Source: UBA7446 sp964014735
GTDB lineage: Bacteria; Bacteroidota; Bacteroidia; Flavobacteriales; Flavobacteriaceae
Length of the DNA stretch: 64,000 nt
Reading direction: 5' to 3'
NCBI GenBank assembly: GCA_964014735.1
Contig: CAXHBH010000002.1
Coordinates: 1 to 64,000, forward strand
Part shown: positions 26,386 through 34,764 of the stretch, piece by piece
How positions within the stretch are numbered: position 1 is the stretch's first letter
Layout of the letters: each line of letters begins with the position of its first letter
Program-made: the position numbers and the translations under genes
Notes under the pieces: generated by a model
Told to the model about the DNA's origin: nothing
Seen by the model: only the letters and a program-made list of their open reading frames with translations
Databases searched by the model: none

Positions 26386-27555
26386 TTATTTCAGCAATTC
26401 TTTAATATCCTTAACCATGTTCGTTGGATTGGTAAATCTATGTAGCGCATCTGGGTTAACTTCTAGTCCCAGTCCTGGGCAGTCTGGCACTTGTATTATT
26501 CCATTTTCCATTTCTAAGATAGGGAATGTAAGCTGTTCTCGCAACGCATTCTCGGTTTGATCAAATTCTAACAAAAAGTCGGGACTAAACATTCTTCCGG
26601 GGACAGACTCTAAGTTGGATATGAAATGTAAGGCAACATGCAAGCCTATAGAACTACCCCAAGTATGCGGTACCACATCTACTCCATAGGTGGAGGCTAG
26701 CGATGCGATGCGCTTGGCTTCAGTCAATCCGCCACAAGCACAAATATCGGGTTGGATAATGTCAACCGATTTGTTTCTAAGTAATTGATGAAAGCCAAAA
26801 CGCAAGTACTCACATTCACCTCCTGCAATTGGTATGGTGGTTTTTTGCCGTAGTTCGGCATATTGCTCGTAGAATTCTGGAGAGACAGGCTCTTCAAACC
26901 AGGATATTTGGTAGGCTTCTAATTTTTTCGCCAATTCAAGTGCCTCCATATAAGTGTAGGCATGGTTTGAATCAATCATAAGTTTGATATCGTCTCCAAT
27001 GATGGAGCGTAAATGCTTCACAAAAGAAACATCTCTATCAATACCAAGACCTACTTTCATCTTGATGGCCTTAAATCCTTTTTCCAAATACCTTTTGGCC
27101 TCCTCCTCAAAATCTTTAGTCGGATTGTCTTTTTCTGTAAAATACATTCCGGTGGCATAAGGAACTACATAATTTCTGTGTACGCCCCCTAGCAATGCAC
27201 CCACAGGCTGGTTTAATAATTTTCCTTTAATGTCCCAAATGGCAATGTCGATAGCGCTCATCGAGGCTACCAAAACACCACGGCGGGCAAAATCAAGTGT
27301 TTTGCGGTACATCTTGTTCCAAATCACTTCATTGTGTAAGGGATTTTGTCCAATCACCTGAGATTTTAAAAACTCAATTCCAGACTCCAAAATGAGAGCA
27401 GGACCATAGCCTTCTCCCCAACCGTAAGTACCATCAGAGCAGGTGATTTTAACAATGCATATACAGCGCTCTGAATATTCCCATTGAGAAAAGAAAAAAC
27501 TTTTTTCTAAAGTGTCTTTGAGAACAAAAGTTTCAATGTTGGTGATTGTAATCAT
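26386..27555 (-). CDS. Enolase-superfamily (mandelate racemase type) sugar-acid dehydratase/cycloisomerase
   Basis: 389 residues with an N-terminal capping domain and a C-terminal beta-barrel. Catalytic residues of the mandelate racemase subgroup are all present: the KxK pair (K165/K167 in AIKMKVG), metal ligands D195 (MIDSNH), E221 (WFEEPV) and E247 (AGGECEY), and the general base H297 (VVPHTWGSS). The overall pattern recalls D-galactarolactone cycloisomerase and sugar-acid dehydratases. In this locus two roles are possible: cycloisomerising 3,6-anhydrogalactonate to 2-keto-3-deoxygalactonate, or dehydrating L-rhamnonate or L-fuconate. The first is favoured because no sugar-1-dehydrogenase or lactonase accompanies it. 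It is followed after 6 bases by the ALDH gene. Confidence 0.88.
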   Translation of the reverse strand: MITITNIETFVLKDTLEKSFFFSQWEYSERCICIVKITCSDGTYGWGEGYGPALILESGIEFLKSQVIGQNPLHNEVIWNKMYRKTLDFARRGVLVASMSAIDIAIWDIKGKLLNQPVGALLGGVHRNYVVPYATGMYFTEKDNPTKDFEEEAKRYLEKGFKAIKMKVGLGIDRDVSFVKHLRSIIGDDIKLMIDSNHAYTYMEALELAKKLEAYQISWFEEPVSPEFYEQYAELRQKTTIPIAGGECEYLRFGFHQLLRNKSVDIIQPDICACGGLTEAKRIASLASTYGVDVVPHTWGSSIGLHVALHFISNLESVPGRMFSPDFLLEFDQTENALREQLTFPILEMENGIIQVPDCPGLGLEVNPDALHRFTNPTNMVKDIKELLK

Positions 27556-27648
27556 TAATTTTTAATTGTTTAACAAGTGCAAACTAAAAATTGTTTAGGT
27601 AGTTTATTAGTTATAGTTTAGCTTTTAGTGGTCATTAATTATCTTTTT

Positions 27649-27954
27649 TTAGTTTAAATAATCAACGATTTCTTCAGCCTCCTGAATTGATTGAATATAT
27701 GCCACCACTTCGTCGTGTACTGGATATTTGGTGTAGGCCCAAAAAGTGTCTTTGTTTTCAAAAGTAGAAACCAAACTGACATCAAAAAATGAAGCGCCGT
27801 AGTCCCCCATATTGATTCCCGTTTCATAGCTTGTGATTTCTGGAATGTGCGAAGGCAACTCGTCCAAGCGTCGCTTGACTTCTTGTGCGAGTTGAGCACG
27901 GTTCATGCCATTGGTATTTTCTTTCAATTTCCAAAGGACGATATGCGTGTACAT
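27649..27954 (-). CDS. Dabb (dimeric alpha-beta barrel) family protein
   Basis: A 101-residue protein beginning MYTHIVLWKLKE, the hallmark of the stress-responsive A/B barrel (Dabb) family, with the second conserved strand in SFFDVSLVSTF and a C-terminal FWAYTKYPVHDEVVAYI block. These small dimers are often found in sugar-acid and aromatic catabolic operons; their chemistry is rarely known, and mutarotase- or isomerase-like roles have been suggested. It is placed 93 bases upstream of the enolase-superfamily gene on the same strand, so it is probably part of the same transcription unit. Confidence 0.82.
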   Translation of the reverse strand: MYTHIVLWKLKENTNGMNRAQLAQEVKRRLDELPSHIPEITSYETGINMGDYGASFFDVSLVSTFENKDTFWAYTKYPVHDEVVAYIQSIQEAEEIVDYLN

Positions 27955-28002
27955 AATTTGTTGCGTTTAAAGATTCCCCAGTTAATTGCCAAATGTTTGA
28001 GT

Positions 28003-28524
28003 TTAAAGTTTAACGAGTTTATAATTGTCTATCGAGACTTCAGTTCCTTCTGCAAAACGAAACAACTGAAGTGATATTTTTGTTTTGTCTTTGGGCACTG
28101 TGAATTCTACGTTGCTAGAAATCCATTTGCCAGATTGAGGTTCTGCTATATTTTCCTTAGCTAGTTGTTGATTTTCGCCCCCTTTTCCACAAACTACACT
28201 GAGTACATGTGTTCGCTTCCAAGCAGGGCCATTATTAACGGCTTTCGTTTCTAATGTCCAGCGGTAAAGATTACCCGGATCTACATCAAATGATTTAATT
28301 AAAAAAATCTTTGCTTGGGTTGTAGAAGTAGCTACTTTATTATCTTCTTCTTGCCCAACTGTCCACACCGATTTATTCCAACCTTGAAATTGAAGAGTGT
28401 TCCTTTTGGTAATTTCTGTACCTACTGTCTGATTCTCAAAATCGAGTTCGTATACCAATTCTTGTGAAGTCCCAAAAAATGAAAAAACCATAATAAAAAG
28501 AATCAAAAGATGAAAAAACTTCAT
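28003..28524 (-). CDS. Small secreted beta-sandwich protein, possible carbohydrate-binding module
   Basis: About 173 residues from the ATG at 28524, which begins a clean signal peptide (MKFFHLLILFIMVFSFFG, cleaved near TSQ); an upstream ATG 13 codons earlier only adds a non-signal extension. The mature part looks like a single jelly-roll domain (LVYELDFENQTVGTEI, then YRWTLETKAVNNGP and a terminal VSIDNYKLVKL strand), the pattern of CBM4/CBM9-like or generic carbohydrate-binding sandwiches. It carries no catalytic domain. It is the first gene of the minus-strand operon and diverges from the GH2 gene across a shared control region. A binding role is inferred from fold pattern and context only. 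Confidence 0.6.
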   Translation of the reverse strand: MKFFHLLILFIMVFSFFGTSQELVYELDFENQTVGTEITKRNTLQFQGWNKSVWTVGQEEDNKVATSTTQAKIFLIKSFDVDPGNLYRWTLETKAVNNGPAWKRTHVLSVVCGKGGENQQLAKENIAEPQSGKWISSNVEFTVPKDKTKISLQLFRFAEGTEVSIDNYKLVKL

Positions 28525-28611
28525 AAATACAAATGTTAAGTTGTTGATTAAACAAACCAACAATAAATATTATACCTATAGTTTGCAGTAATTAACATAT
28601 TATTATCATGG

Positions 28612-28664
28612 ATTAGCATACTCTTTTCGTTTGTGCTACCAAGATTAATAATTGCTTTACTTTG
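28612..28664. promoter_or_regulatory. Divergent control region between secreted protein operon and GH2 gene
   Basis: The 160-base gap contains ATTAGCATACT (28612-28622) and TACCAAGAT (28637-28645). CTACCAAG together with a downstream CTTTGGTAG (28660-28668) makes an imperfect inverted repeat. A possible GH2 promoter is TTG (28631-28633), 23 bases, TTACTTTG (28657-28664), one mismatch from TAnnTTTG. The same two strings recur in the divergent region at 53256-53294, which suggests a shared regulator. Confidence 0.4.
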
Positions 28665-28684
28665 GTAGTAAAATTTAATAACCC

Positions 28685-31600
28685 ATGCCACATAAGCTTA
28701 TTTTATTGTTTGTATTTGTGTTTTCTATAACTGCACAGTCACAATCACCTGAATGGGAGGATTTATCGGTCTTTAAAGTCAATACTACAGCGCCGCATGC
28801 GCATTTTGAACTGTTTGCATCTCAGACCCAAAAGGAAAATGGAAATCAATCGAGCTTAGAAAAGTATTTAAATGGTATGTGGGATTTTAAATGGTATACG
28901 ACGCCAGACAAAGCGCCGACAAATTTTTTCGCCAATGATTTTGATCGTTCACAATGGGATCAAATTCCGGTTCCTGCCAATTGGCAGTTCCACACAGACG
29001 ATTTTCCACTGTATAGCAATATCGTTTATCCCTACGAAATCAATCCACCATTTATGCCCAAAGAATACAACCCAGTGGGGTGCTATGTTCGTACGTTCAC
29101 GATTCCCGAAAACTGGGATAAGCATCAAGTGTTTTTGCACTTTGCAGGTGTGAATTCTGCCTTTTATGTATGGGTAAATGGCCAAAAGGTGGGCTATAGC
29201 GAGGGCAGTAAGACCCCAGCCGAATTTGATATTAGTTCCTATTTGTTAGCAGGAGACAATCAACTTGCTGTTCAGGTGATTCGTTGGTCCGACGGTACTT
29301 ATTTGGAGGATCAAGATTTTTGGCGCCTCAGTGGTATTGAGCGCGATGTTCGATTGTATACCAGCCCCAAAAAAGCATCTTTACGAGATTTTACTTTGCG
29401 AACAAATCTCAACGAATCATATACCCAAGCAACACTAGAAGTGGATGTATTGCTATCCAATTTTTCCAGACAAAAATCCAAAGGGCACATTTCCCTTGAG
29501 CTTATGGACGGAAACAATTCCATTGCCAAAACATCAAAAGTATTTTCACTTAAAAAAGGGAATGAAAGCTTGTTAAAATCGGTAATTCCTACTCAAAACA
29601 TGCGATTATGGAGCGCTGAAGTTCCTAATCTATACACGCTTTGGATTCGCGTTTTTGACAGCAAAAGAAATGAAACGCATGCACTGAGTCAGGCTGTTGG
29701 ATTTCGAGAAACTAACATTGAAAATGGGCAGTTTCTAGTCAACGGTCAACCCATTTTGTTCAAAGGCGTCAATCGACATGAGCACGATGAGTGGACTGGA
29801 CATGTGGTTTCCAAAGAATCCATGCGAAAGGATATCGAAATCATGAAAGCCAATAACATCAATGCCGTACGTACTTCACACTACCCCAACGATCCCTACT
29901 GGTATGAGTTGTGCAACCAATATGGTATATATGTAATTGATGAGGCCAATATTGAATCCCATGGTTTTCATTACAAAAAAGAAGACACACCCGCTTATAA
30001 ACCTGAATTTGAGGCCATGCATCTGGACCGAATCGAGCGTATGGTAAAGCGAGACAAAAATCAGCCCAGTATCATTAGTTGGTCTATGGGTAATGAGGCA
30101 GGAGACGGACCGTCTTTTGTCAAAGGCTATAAGTGGGCAAAGGCGTATGACCCCACACGACCCGTGATGTATGAGCGTACTTCCGAACATCCGTATTACA
30201 AAAAGACAAATATTGATATTGATTTAGAACCCCATACCGACTATTTTTCTTGGATGTATGCACCCATGGAAATGATTAAGAAAGAGTATTTAGGAAAATT
30301 CCCAGACCGACCTTTTATTTGGTGTGAATATTCCCATGCCATGGGCAATAGCAACGGAAACATCGCCGATTTGTGGGATATGGTTCGCAGCGAACGCCAA
30401 ATGCAAGGTGGGTTTATTTGGGATTTTGTAGACCAGGGCTTGGCAGCCATGGATGAAGATGGCACCAAATACTGGAAGTTTGGCGGCGATTTTGCACCCG
30501 AACACTACCATACAGATGGAAATTTTTGCTTGAACGGGATTGTCAATGCAGACCGTACACCCCATCCCGCACTCCAGGAAGTAAAGCATGTGTATCAGAA
30601 CGCTCATGCCAGCTGGGCAGATGAGAACAAGAAAGAAATCATGTTGTACAACGAAAACTTTTTTACTTCGTTGGCTGCTTACAAACTGGAATTTGTCCTT
30701 TTAAAAAATGGGGTTGAGATAGAATCTTACACTCAGAATTTACAAACACTACCCCAAGAAACAGCATACATCCCAATGGCTTTCAAGTCAGAACTAGAAA
30801 ATAGCAGTGATTACCACGTAAATATTTACGGAAAGCTTAAAAAAGCCGATGCACTTCTGGCAGAGGGTCATCTAGCCTTTTCCGAACAACTACTATTGCA
30901 AGAAGGTGAGATTGAAACCTCTAACGGAGTACAGAATGGTAAAATTGAGGTTGTTGAAAACCAAAACGAAATCCATTTCAGTATTGGTGAATTATCTTTA
31001 GGATTTAACAAATCAAGCGGATATTTAACCACCTTGGATGTTTCAGGAAGTGAGATGCTTTTAAAAAGCCCTAAACCTCACTACTGGCGCGCACCCATAG
31101 ACAATGATTATGGAAACAAAATGCCTACAAGACTAAAAGCATGGAAAAAAGCCTCTGAAAATCAAACATTGGTTTTTTTCAACCATAAAAAGACAAGGCA
31201 GGGGCATCTTGTAGAAAGTGTATTTGAGTTAGCTGCCGTCAACTCCAAAGTAGTGATGAGTTATTTGATTCAACCAAATGGCAGCGTTAAAGTTACCCAC
31301 TACTTTGATTATGGCGGTGCCCATGACAAAACCGAAATGCCAAGAGTTGGACTCAATATGCAGCTTTCTTCGTCTTTAGAGAATGTGGAATGGTATGGCC
31401 TTGGACCACATGAAAATTATATCGATCGAAAGGCCTCAGCCTTTATGGGAAGTTATAGTGCCAAGGTAAAGGACATGAAGTTTGACTACGGCAGACCACA
31501 AGAAAACGGTTACAGAACACAAACCAAACAGCTATTGGTAACAGATCAAAATGGAGTTGGATTGCAATTTAGAGGGTTACCAGAATTTTCATTTGCCGTA

Positions 31601-31852
31601 CACAACAACACTACGGATGATTATGATGATGGAGGTTGGAAAAATTCCAAACGAAAAGATGCGTTTGGAAATTCTAAAAACAGTCATCTTAATGATATTA
31701 AACCAAGAGATTTGTTGAGCCTAAATATTGACTATCGACAAATGGGCGTGGGTGGTGACAATTCATGGGGTGCCAAGCCTCATCATCAATATCTTATCTG
31801 GCCCAAAGATTATACCTATTCTTTTATCATTCAACCAACAATTAAAGATTAA
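28685..31852 (+). CDS. GH2 beta-galactosidase, LacZ type, secreted
   Basis: 1055 residues with signal peptide (cleaved near TAQS). It has the full LacZ architecture: N-terminal sugar-binding jelly roll (FHFAGVNSAFYVWVNG region), two immunoglobulin-like domains, the catalytic TIM barrel, and a C-terminal beta-galactosidase small-chain domain (WYGLGPHENYIDRKAS). The acid/base is E471 in SMGNEAGDG and the nucleophile E548 in WCEYSHAMGNS, both intact. It is the most canonical of the three GH2 enzymes here and should release terminal beta-galactose. It is the first of three closely spaced plus-strand genes (12 bases to the beta-helix gene), likely co-regulated with the catabolic operon through the divergent region upstream. 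Confidence 0.94.
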   Translation: MPHKLILLFVFVFSITAQSQSPEWEDLSVFKVNTTAPHAHFELFASQTQKENGNQSSLEKYLNGMWDFKWYTTPDKAPTNFFANDFDRSQWDQIPVPANWQFHTDDFPLYSNIVYPYEINPPFMPKEYNPVGCYVRTFTIPENWDKHQVFLHFAGVNSAFYVWVNGQKVGYSEGSKTPAEFDISSYLLAGDNQLAVQVIRWSDGTYLEDQDFWRLSGIERDVRLYTSPKKASLRDFTLRTNLNESYTQATLEVDVLLSNFSRQKSKGHISLELMDGNNSIAKTSKVFSLKKGNESLLKSVIPTQNMRLWSAEVPNLYTLWIRVFDSKRNETHALSQAVGFRETNIENGQFLVNGQPILFKGVNRHEHDEWTGHVVSKESMRKDIEIMKANNINAVRTSHYPNDPYWYELCNQYGIYVIDEANIESHGFHYKKEDTPAYKPEFEAMHLDRIERMVKRDKNQPSIISWSMGNEAGDGPSFVKGYKWAKAYDPTRPVMYERTSEHPYYKKTNIDIDLEPHTDYFSWMYAPMEMIKKEYLGKFPDRPFIWCEYSHAMGNSNGNIADLWDMVRSERQMQGGFIWDFVDQGLAAMDEDGTKYWKFGGDFAPEHYHTDGNFCLNGIVNADRTPHPALQEVKHVYQNAHASWADENKKEIMLYNENFFTSLAAYKLEFVLLKNGVEIESYTQNLQTLPQETAYIPMAFKSELENSSDYHVNIYGKLKKADALLAEGHLAFSEQLLLQEGEIETSNGVQNGKIEVVENQNEIHFSIGELSLGFNKSSGYLTTLDVSGSEMLLKSPKPHYWRAPIDNDYGNKMPTRLKAWKKASENQTLVFFNHKKTRQGHLVESVFELAAVNSKVVMSYLIQPNGSVKVTHYFDYGGAHDKTEMPRVGLNMQLSSSLENVEWYGLGPHENYIDRKASAFMGSYSAKVKDMKFDYGRPQENGYRTQTKQLLVTDQNGVGLQFRGLPEFSFAVHNNTTDDYDDGGWKNSKRKDAFGNSKNSHLNDIKPRDLLSLNIDYRQMGVGGDNSWGAKPHHQYLIWPKDYTYSFIIQPTIKD

Positions 31853-31864
31853 ATAGACGCTATC

Positions 31865-33769
31865 ATGCATAAACAAATTAAATATCAATTATTTGTATTG
31901 CTTTTGAGTTTTTCTTTATGTGCTCAAAATCAATACTATTTGAGTAGCTCAACTGGAAATGACAACAACAATGGTTCGCAAAACCAGCCATGGAAAACTT
32001 TATCAAAAATTAGCAATACCACGCTTGGCCCTGGCGATACAGTCTATTTCAAAAAGGGAGATACGTTTCGTGGGCATTATGTTGTTAATGGATCAGGGAC
32101 GGAAGGAAACCCAATAACTTTTAAATCTTATGGATCAGGAAATCAGCCTGTGATAAGCGGTTCTGACCATGATGATGGAGGCGGAGATTTTCAAGAGGCC
32201 ATACTCGTTGAAAATGAAGACAATATGATTTTTGAGGATTTAGAGATTCAAAATCACAGAACAACTTCGCGCTCTGATGTTGGCGATTTGGTGAGTTTTG
32301 GAATTCAAGTCATAAGCAGCTCAGCTGGAACAAAAAACAACTTTACTTTTAGAGACATGACCTTTAAAAATGTATACGGCTTATCTTGGGTAGACCCAGG
32401 TGATCAAGATGCTTTCAATGCTTTTGAAGTGTCTGGTTTAACTTTTAAGTCATCTTGGGCTGGTATTATTAATGATGTGGTTGTTGAAGATTCTTACTTT
32501 ACTGATTTACAACGTATTGGAATCCATATAAAAAACACTTCTGGTAAAACTTCTGACAAACGGAATACCAATATTGTGGTACGCCGTAATGAGTTTTTTC
32601 AAATAGGGGGCACTTGTGTTTTACCTATTAGAACTGAAAACTGTTTGATTGAAAATAATATTTTCAACCAACCTGGTGCCAAAACCAATGATAAAATGAT
32701 TGGTCGTGGAAGTGCCGTTTGGAATTGGTATAGCATCAATACTATTGTTCAGTATAACCAAGCCATAAATGCTAAAGGAATTCTGGACTCTCACGGAATT
32801 CATGTGGACCACTCCAACATAGATACATTTATCCAATATAATCTCATGCAAGATTGTGAGGGCGGATTTGTTGAAATTCTTGGCGGAAATCAGCGCGCAG
32901 TTTATCGCTTTAACATAAGCATAAACGATGGTTGGCGCGTAAATCCTAATTGGGCAAACAGCGATCATACAATATGGTTGAATGATAAAATTGGAGGTCA
33001 AAGCGGACACCCCTCTACTGACAGTTATATATACAACAACACTATTGTCATAAATAAAAGCGGAAATGATGCATTCGACACAGCAATTGATATCAATGGG
33101 CAAAACACCCGGATTTTTAATAATATTTTTTATACCGTTAATGGCTCTGGTATCGGAAATCAACAAGGTAATTATAATGACCCTAACCTAATTATGACCA
33201 ACAACCTGTTTTTTGGAAATATTAGGAACAATTTCAAAACCATCGACGCAAACAGAATTGAGGCTGACCCCCAATTTTACGATGAAGACAGAGCTGACCA
33301 ATATGGATTTCAAATTGGCGCTTCTAGCCAAGCAATAGATGCAGGTACAGCCTACGCTGGTGATTATGCACATCCAGCCATTCCAGTGGGCGCATCAACC
33401 ATTTTTGCCAACGTGGAGGAATATCCAACAGTGGATTTCTTTGGCAATTCACTAACAGGAGATTCTACACCCAATATAGGTGCTAATAATGCGAAAAATG
33501 GAGAAATTACACTCTCAAACAAGTCTGATCTTTCAACCGATATGGTTTACATTCAAAATCCTATGATATCTGAAAAAGTGGTACTTTTTGGAGTAGATAA
33601 GTCTTACCAATATGCGCTGGTTGATATATTGGGCAGAACAAAACAACAAGGCTTTTTACAAGCCAGTCAAAATGAAATTATTTTAGATCAGATTCTTAGC
33701 TCTGGGATTTATATTTTAAAGCTCGAGAACAAAGCCAATACGCTTATAACAAAAATTCTCGTGAATTAA
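31865..33769 (+). CDS. Secreted right-handed beta-helix protein with type IX sorting domain
   Basis: 634 residues with signal peptide (cleaved near CAQ). The N-terminus YYLSSSTGNDNNNGS followed by QPWKTLSKI is the usual entry of parallel beta-helix enzymes. Repeated NNIF/YNN-type rungs follow over residues 60-480. The last 75 residues form a type A T9SS sorting domain (LVDILGRTKQQG, then SGIYILKLENKANTLITKILVN). It should therefore be exported across the outer membrane and attached to the cell surface or released. Beta-helix folds host polysaccharide lyases and several galactan-active glycosidase families, including GH82 and GH110. The family here is not recognised, so no activity is assigned. 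It is flanked by GH2 and GH16 genes. Confidence 0.8.
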   Translation: MHKQIKYQLFVLLLSFSLCAQNQYYLSSSTGNDNNNGSQNQPWKTLSKISNTTLGPGDTVYFKKGDTFRGHYVVNGSGTEGNPITFKSYGSGNQPVISGSDHDDGGGDFQEAILVENEDNMIFEDLEIQNHRTTSRSDVGDLVSFGIQVISSSAGTKNNFTFRDMTFKNVYGLSWVDPGDQDAFNAFEVSGLTFKSSWAGIINDVVVEDSYFTDLQRIGIHIKNTSGKTSDKRNTNIVVRRNEFFQIGGTCVLPIRTENCLIENNIFNQPGAKTNDKMIGRGSAVWNWYSINTIVQYNQAINAKGILDSHGIHVDHSNIDTFIQYNLMQDCEGGFVEILGGNQRAVYRFNISINDGWRVNPNWANSDHTIWLNDKIGGQSGHPSTDSYIYNNTIVINKSGNDAFDTAIDINGQNTRIFNNIFYTVNGSGIGNQQGNYNDPNLIMTNNLFFGNIRNNFKTIDANRIEADPQFYDEDRADQYGFQIGASSQAIDAGTAYAGDYAHPAIPVGASTIFANVEEYPTVDFFGNSLTGDSTPNIGANNAKNGEITLSNKSDLSTDMVYIQNPMISEKVVLFGVDKSYQYALVDILGRTKQQGFLQASQNEIILDQILSSGIYILKLENKANTLITKILVN

Positions 33770-33803
33770 GCAAGTCTTAAACTAACTCATTTATGTCACG
33801 ATC

Positions 33804-34748
33804 ATGAATATGTGTAAAAGTTTTATTACCAAAAAAATCCAACTAATTTCATTTCTCATTGTTTTTGTTACTTCATGTAACTCTCAAAACAATGGCCTTA
33901 ATGATACTTCTGAAAACGATTTAAACTATAATAATTCATTTAATAATCCTGTCCTTGCAAATTATGAGCTGATCAGGCAAGATGATTTTGGATTTTTTGA
34001 CACAAGAAATTGGTCAAAGGGGCTTACTCATGACGCGGATGAATCCATTCGAATGATTTGGAATAAAAGTACAGGTGGTGAGCATCTGTTGAATGACAAT
34101 TATGATGGGTACCTTGTAGACGATAATGTCTATTTTAGTGATGGACTACTTTTTTTAGAAAACAGAAAGGAAACAATACAAGGAACAGATCCTGTAGGGC
34201 AGTTTGATTATACCACAGGATGGATAAACTCCTTGCAAAAAATTAACTTTAATGGAACAGAAAAAGGCGTGTACATTGAAATACGAGCTCAATTCCCAAA
34301 AGGCGATAAAGTTTGGCCTGCCATTTGGTTGATTGACGACTCCCTAAACAGGGGTTGGCCACCTGAAATCGATATATGGGAATATTTTGGGCGCTTTTTT
34401 AATACCAATCGAACTGATGAAATGTTTATGCGTTACATATATGGACTTTGGAATGACAAAAAAGACCACAGTGTACCCATTGAAAATTTTCAACAAACTT
34501 ATAGTGCATTCAATCAATTTTACAACTATGGATTTCTTTGGACAAAAGATCGTATGAGCTGGTATATCGGTGACCAGCTCGTACATACAAAGACCAATGG
34601 GGTGGAAGTTCCATCATCTGACTGGCCTGATAAACCCATGTGTTTGGTTATAAACAATGGACTAATGCGAGTTGTTGGGGATGAAAACACTACTTTTCCC
34701 AATGCACTTGTATTGGACTACATAAAAATTTACGAGGACAATAATTAA
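33804..34748 (+). CDS. GH16 endo-galactanase-like lipoprotein
   Basis: 314 residues with lipoprotein signal (lipobox FVTSC), so it is membrane-anchored, likely at the cell surface. A GH16 jelly roll shows the beta-bulge catalytic motif ExDxxE as PPEIDIWEYFG (nucleophile E188, D190, acid/base E193), preceded by the conserved EIRAQFPKGDKVWPAIWLI strand. GH16 enzymes in red-algal galactan loci include kappa-carrageenases, furcellaranases, agarases and porphyranases. The subfamily cannot be fixed by eye. It would perform endo-cleavage of the polysaccharide before import. It is last of the plus-strand trio and ends 16 bases from the convergent symporter gene. Confidence 0.88.
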   Translation: MNMCKSFITKKIQLISFLIVFVTSCNSQNNGLNDTSENDLNYNNSFNNPVLANYELIRQDDFGFFDTRNWSKGLTHDADESIRMIWNKSTGGEHLLNDNYDGYLVDDNVYFSDGLLFLENRKETIQGTDPVGQFDYTTGWINSLQKINFNGTEKGVYIEIRAQFPKGDKVWPAIWLIDDSLNRGWPPEIDIWEYFGRFFNTNRTDEMFMRYIYGLWNDKKDHSVPIENFQQTYSAFNQFYNYGFLWTKDRMSWYIGDQLVHTKTNGVEVPSSDWPDKPMCLVINNGLMRVVGDENTTFPNALVLDYIKIYEDNN

Positions 34749-34764
34749 AAATTATTGTGTGCTC

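Noticed and set aside
23121..27555. Straightforward L-rhamnose operon because of the RhaT-type transporter and KDR-type aldolase
   Set aside because: No L-rhamnose isomerase, kinase, 1-dehydrogenase or lactonase is present, and the surrounding genes concern galactans. It is kept only as an alternative.
31865..33769. Naming the beta-helix protein an iota-carrageenase (GH82) or alpha-galactosidase (GH110)
   Set aside because: The fold fits, but I see no family-specific motif; naming it would be guessing.
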